NCBI GenBank assembly: GCA_017871115.1
Contig: JAFCIZ010000006.1
Span: 4,526,001 to 4,590,000 of the forward strand
DNA: 64,000 nucleotides
Direction: 5' to 3'
Source: Cunninghamella blakesleeana
Lineage: Eukaryota; Mucoromycota; Mucoromycetes; Mucorales; Cunninghamellaceae
The number at the start of each line of letters is the position of its first letter. The first letter of the stretch is position 1. Of this stretch, positions 60,443 through 64,000 are shown piece by piece. A program made the translations under genes and the position numbers. The notes under the pieces are model-generated. The model made no database searches. It was not told the DNA's origin and saw nothing but the letters and a program-made list of their open reading frames with translations.

Positions 60443-61097
60443 GAAGAAATATAAAAAAAAAATCATCATCATCCTTCATATTAATTTTTTTTTTTTATAT
60501 TTATTTTTTTATTATTAATTTGTAAATATTTTAGGCTGGTGGCTTGCTAAATATCAAAATAAAGAAGGATGGGTACCTAGTAATTATTTAGAAGAATATA
60601 CACCACCCCCACCAACATCATCAAGACCTCCTCCACCACCAGCACCTAGACGACCAATGTCACAAAACATATCAGCAGCTCCATTACCATCATCTGGCAA
60701 TAATGCTGTCCCTGCATGGAAAGCTCAATTAGCAGCAAGAAATAATTCAGTCAATGGTATAACTTCATCTATGAACCGACCTCCTCCTCCCGCTGTTGCT
60801 TCCAAACCTTCTATCCCTAATAAACCGGGTATACCTTCGCGCCCAGTTTCATCTGGTATATCTCCTCCGGCAGTTAATTCACAAGCTACTTCTCTCGCTG
60901 ACGCTGTAAGTTTGAAATATAATCATTATGTATTTATATTTTTTTATTTTTTTTTTAATAAAAAAAGGTAGAAAATTTGGCTATTTATTCATTATTATTC
61001 TTTTTTATTTTTAATTATTTTGATAATATAGATTCGAGCAAGAAGAGCACAAGCTAATGCAGATGACGATGATGATGATGATGATGAATGGAAATAG
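55568..61097 (+). CDS. MYO1: Class I myosin, fungal long-tailed (Myo3/Myo5 type), about 16 exons
   Basis: The product is an actin motor of endocytic patches. About 1,250 residues. Exon 1 is only ATG AAG (55568-55573), then [19 protein letters not shown]. The motor has the P-loop GESGAGKT (near 56420), switch-region [10 protein letters not shown] and the relay/lever part [20 protein letters not shown]. The TEDS position is Ser in [11 protein letters not shown], 16 residues before DALSKA, as in yeast Myo5, and its RRxS setting suits phosphorylation by PAK-type kinases. An IQ motif ([10 protein letters not shown]) follows, then the basic TH1 tail, a Pro-rich TH2 with a nine-residue repeat, an SH3 domain ([17 protein letters not shown]... 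[20 protein letters not shown]), a [12 protein letters not shown] motif and a terminal acidic [11 protein letters not shown] that binds the Arp2/3 complex. Stop TAG at 61095-61097. Confidence 0.95.
60050..60145 (+). repeat. 27-base tandem repeat inside the myosin TH2 tail
   Basis: Roughly four copies of a 27-base unit encode the nine-residue repeat SSIRPPGVS, with last copies diverged ([17 protein letters not shown]). They lie in the Pro-rich TH2 region before the SH3 domain. Confidence 0.8.
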
Positions 61098-62213
61098 AAA
61101 AATAGACTTTTTGTATTATGGTATTTATTTATTTGTTTTATTTTTAAAATGATTGTTTTACTTTTATTTATTACTTTTATTAGTTATATATATATACTAT
61201 TTTAACCATTAAAAAAATTTTATGATCATGAGTATGTATATATATGTCTTTATTAAATGAACAATAATATTTATCCTTTGAGAAAAAAAACAAGTATGTA
61301 ATTGTCTCATGATGTTTGAATATCGTTTACTAAAGCTGAAACAGGTTGTTTTGATGGTGATGATTTTCTATATTATATATATTTATTTGTGTTACTTTAT
61401 GCATTTCCCTTTTTATTAAGGTTATATAAAAATTTCTATATATAAGCAACATACATCTGATTGGAAAATTAATTAAAAAAAGAAGTGATTTGATCAATTT
61501 TTAGTAATGAAGAATGTTTTTCTAAAAAAAAATAATTTGGTAGGAATGTGTTGAGCAATATATCACAATTTTTCAATTTCAATCATCATAAAAATAATAT
61601 TTTCAAAAAAAAAAAAGCTTTCAAAGATGTAAAAATATGAATTATATGTACATAAGCATGTATGTTAAAAAAAATGTAGTCAAAATTAAACCAGCTTACA
61701 TTTATAAACGTATTTTTTTTTTTAAAAAAAAAGGATGAGTTTAAAATATGATCATTAAATATTTTAATGATATTTAAATAGTTGTCATATTTCAACTTTA
61801 AAATAGCATTTGTACCAATTATGTTTTTTTACTATTAAAATAAGTAAATCTTGGATGGGGCGTTTAAGTTTATTTTACTTAGCATTAAAAAAAAAAAGAA
61901 TGAGGAGAATTAATATATTAGATGTGTGATCATTAAGCAAGTGAGTAAATAATAGGAGAGAAAGAGAAATAATAATAGTAATAATGTATAGAAATTATAT
62001 AAATCTGTAATAATGAAGTGTCTAAAAAAATAGAAATAATAATTATGTAGTATATTAAATGAAGGAGAGAGAAATAGTGATAAATATACAAGAAAAATAA
62101 AAATAAAATAATAGTAATAAGTATTTATATATATGAGAATGTAAGCTATAAGATGGCGTATGAATGAGAGTGAGAGATATATGAATGCATTTGTATTAGC
62201 CAAGTATTTTTTT
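61098..62213. other. Convergent 3' flanks of myosin and NIPA-like genes
   Basis: About 1.1 kb with no supported gene. A/T-rich sequence with T-run/A-run junctions (near 61708-61732) and A/G-rich patches. Frames at 61586-61795 and 61910-62203 on the minus strand are hydrophobic by base composition only. Confidence 0.5.
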
Positions 62214-64000
62214 TTAATAAGTGCTTTCGTAATCCAACTTTTTAGGGTTGATCAATAAATAAGATTTTTCATTGGGCGTGAAAGAAGGAGGAGGGGTAAG
62301 CTGATGATGATGATCTTCTGTTTGAATACTTGAGCCAGCTTCCAATACCTCTTCGTCATCAAAGTCATCATTACTACTATTACTATGTTGTGAATTATTA
62401 TCGTCATGATTATCTTCATAACATTCTTGCTGAAAGACGGTTTCTTCTTGCACTTGATTATGTTTTTCCCAACTGTCACCACGCCAAGATAAAAAGAGGA
62501 CACCTGAGATGGTAATGGTCACTCCGATCATCACTAACAATAACTGCCACCAATATAAACGTGGCCATTGGTCATAGTAAACAAGACCATTAAATAAACA
62601 AGATACATTAAATGCGCAAGATGATAATGGAATCAAAATCACTGTATCACATAACCGAAGACCTTTGTTTAAATAAAAGATCTAAACAAATAATAATAAT
62701 AAAAAAATAAACAAGCATAAGTAAATAAACATAAATACATAAGCTTCTTTTCTTCATCTTTTTTGAAATAAAAAATAAATGACAAGTCATGTGAATAGTA
62801 ACACTAACCTGAAGAATAGCTGTAAGGACCATCATTATCAGCAATATCCAAGTTAGAGCGTATTGAAGCTGATTGAGTTTAAATACAACGGTGAGAATAA
62901 TTAACTCTATTCCACTTTTGGCAAATAGCATGCTTTGACTGCTAATATTCCCAGCAATGACACCAAAACTATGATAAAAAAAAATAGTAAAGGTAAGGTT
63001 AACATTTCATATTTGATCATCATCCCTATCAGCATCTTCATCTTTTTTAACTTTATATACTATCATTACCTTATACCAATGCACATTTTAAAATCAGAAG
63101 GATTAATCCATTGACCTAGCCATTTCCCACTATCAAGAAAACCTGATTTTTCTATTCTAAAATAAATAGACTCAGCATAATGGCTAAGAAGAATGGTAGT
63201 AACAATAAAAGTTTCCAGAACACTAAAATAAGCTATAAAGGCTGGTCGTTTATATAATCTAATTAAATCCTCAATATCATGATCAGGTTCGGGAATAATA
63301 CCAAATAATCCAACGAGTAAAGCGCCAATAACAATGAGAAAAGTACCTATCAGAATTAAGAGATAATAATAAAAAAGATATGTACAAATAAATATATAAT
63401 AAATATTAAAAATAATTATTTCCATATGATCAAAAAAAATAAAAAAAAATCCCTTTTTTTTTTTCTCTCTCTCTCTCCTTTTACCCTGACTATAATTATT
63501 TTATTATTTTCCATTGTTATCTCTTTTATATTATTATTATTATTTTCCAATTCCCCTTTTTATATATATATCCATTAGTAAATAATTATTATTATCATTA
63601 ATATATATATGTATTAATCACTATTTATATTGAAGTTTATCTTTTTTCCATCCATTCCCCACACATTATTACAGATAATTATCAAAAGTAAAATGAAAAA
63701 TAGGAGTTTTTTTATGTACAAATAAATATATTATTTTACCTATGACACTTCGCTTTGTAAAAGGATCACCAAGAACAATTCTAGCCGCAATAGCATTAAA
63801 AACTAAACCCATTGCACCAATAGGAGCTAAAATAACAATTGGTAAATAGCCAATAGAAAAGACGGAACCAATGATATTAGCCGCTAAATAAGTAGAAAAT
63901 CCAATGACCCACATAGGACGTTTATAAGCAGGTTTTCTTGATTCAATAGGATAGATTTGATCGTTTAATATATGTGATTTACGTTGGTATGCCATGGCAA
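62214..64000 (-). CDS. NIPA-like magnesium transporter family membrane protein, 5' end cut by the window edge
   Basis: A DMT-type multi-span membrane protein related to NIPA Mg transporters. Four exons are seen, about 400 residues. The first visible exon has KRPMWVIGFSTYLAANIIGS, then LPIVILAPIGAMGLVFNAIA with the family's AP-x-x-x-V-x-P-LGA-like step, and VLGDPFTKRSVIG. The next reads TFLIVIGALLVGLFG, PEPDHDIEDLIRLYKRPAFI. Then SFGVIAGNISSQSMLFAKSG, a typical NIPA motif, and VILIPLSSCAFNVSCLFNGL. The tail is acidic and Ser/Asn/His-rich, ending KLDYESTY with TAA at 62214-62216. Family proteins have one more helix before the first one here. The Met at 63993-63995 is followed by only about 30 residues of hydrophilic sequence, so the true start and first helix probably lie outside the window. 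Confidence 0.8.

Noticed and set aside
1..64000. tRNA, rRNA or other structured RNA genes
   Set aside because: I looked in the gaps for the conserved T-arm sequence and paired arms and saw none. A covariance-model scan would be needed to be sure.
1..64000. CRISPR array, operon or prokaryotic element
   Set aside because: Simple repeats are microsatellites without spacers, and intron-bearing genes show the DNA is eukaryotic nuclear.

Overview
This window is eukaryotic, very AT-rich DNA. Genes are cut by many short GT-AG introns (mostly about 50-130 bases, donors such as gtaaat and gtaagt), have A/T-rich flanks with poly-A, poly-T and TA runs, and carry Asn-, Asp-, Ser- or Gln-rich low-complexity inserts. 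The gene set points to a fungus: a class I myosin with a fungal TH1-TH2-SH3-acidic tail, a Ran1/Ksp1-type kinase, an HSF-type regulator, a metacaspase, fungal ThrE-like and DHA2 transporters, and Ayr1. A clearly recognisable S5b/PSMD5 (yeast has the divergent Hsm3) and a decayed DDE transposase fragment resembling those of Mucorales suggest an early-diverging fungus, probably Mucoromycota. That placement is inference; no species is claimed.

Layout. 675-3579 (-) is the proteasome assembly chaperone PSMD5. 3580-6629 is gene-poor and holds microsatellites and a dead transposase fragment. 6630-7169 (+) is a carboxymuconolactone-decarboxylase-like protein and 8088-9584 (+) is an Ayr1-like reductase. 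10674-13055 (-) is a ThrE-family membrane transporter and 15365-16534 (-) an HSF-type factor. 18259-23672 (-) is a large helical protein that I cannot name. 24279-25088 (+) is a Ser/Thr-rich single-pass membrane protein and 25262-26895 (-) a Pro/Glu-rich protein with a hydrophobic C-terminus. 27942-30507 (+) is a Vba/Fnx1-like transporter. 30715-32825 (-) is a metacaspase. 33307-34209 (-) is an intronless NmrA-like protein. 34210-36343 holds small orphan reading frames. 36344-38229 (+) is a frameshifted F-box gene. 38741-40456 (-) is a Ser/Thr kinase, 41319-44829 (-) an Rpd3-type histone deacetylase, 45072-46974 (+) a one-zinc-finger coiled-coil protein, 47261-50015 (-) a second DHA2 transporter and 50459-53741 (-) the deadenylase PARN. 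54613-55254 (-) is histone H2A.Z, divergent from class I myosin at 55568-61097 (+). 62214-64000 (-) is a NIPA-like transporter cut by the window edge.

The genes do not form one pathway; this looks like an ordinary chromosomal arm of housekeeping and transport genes with no operon-like or biosynthetic cluster. I did not find a convincing new multi-gene system. The most worthwhile leads are the lysine-poor N-terminal tail and start-codon-only first exon of H2A.Z, the unnamed roughly 1,200-residue helical protein, the ThrE protein with a long charged insert, the one-base frameshift in the F-box gene, two or three possible small spliced genes, and a recurrent CCCG/CGGG box 110-190 bases upstream of several start codons. 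Exon boundaries were placed by eye from GT-AG signals and reading frame, so protein lengths for spliced genes are approximate.
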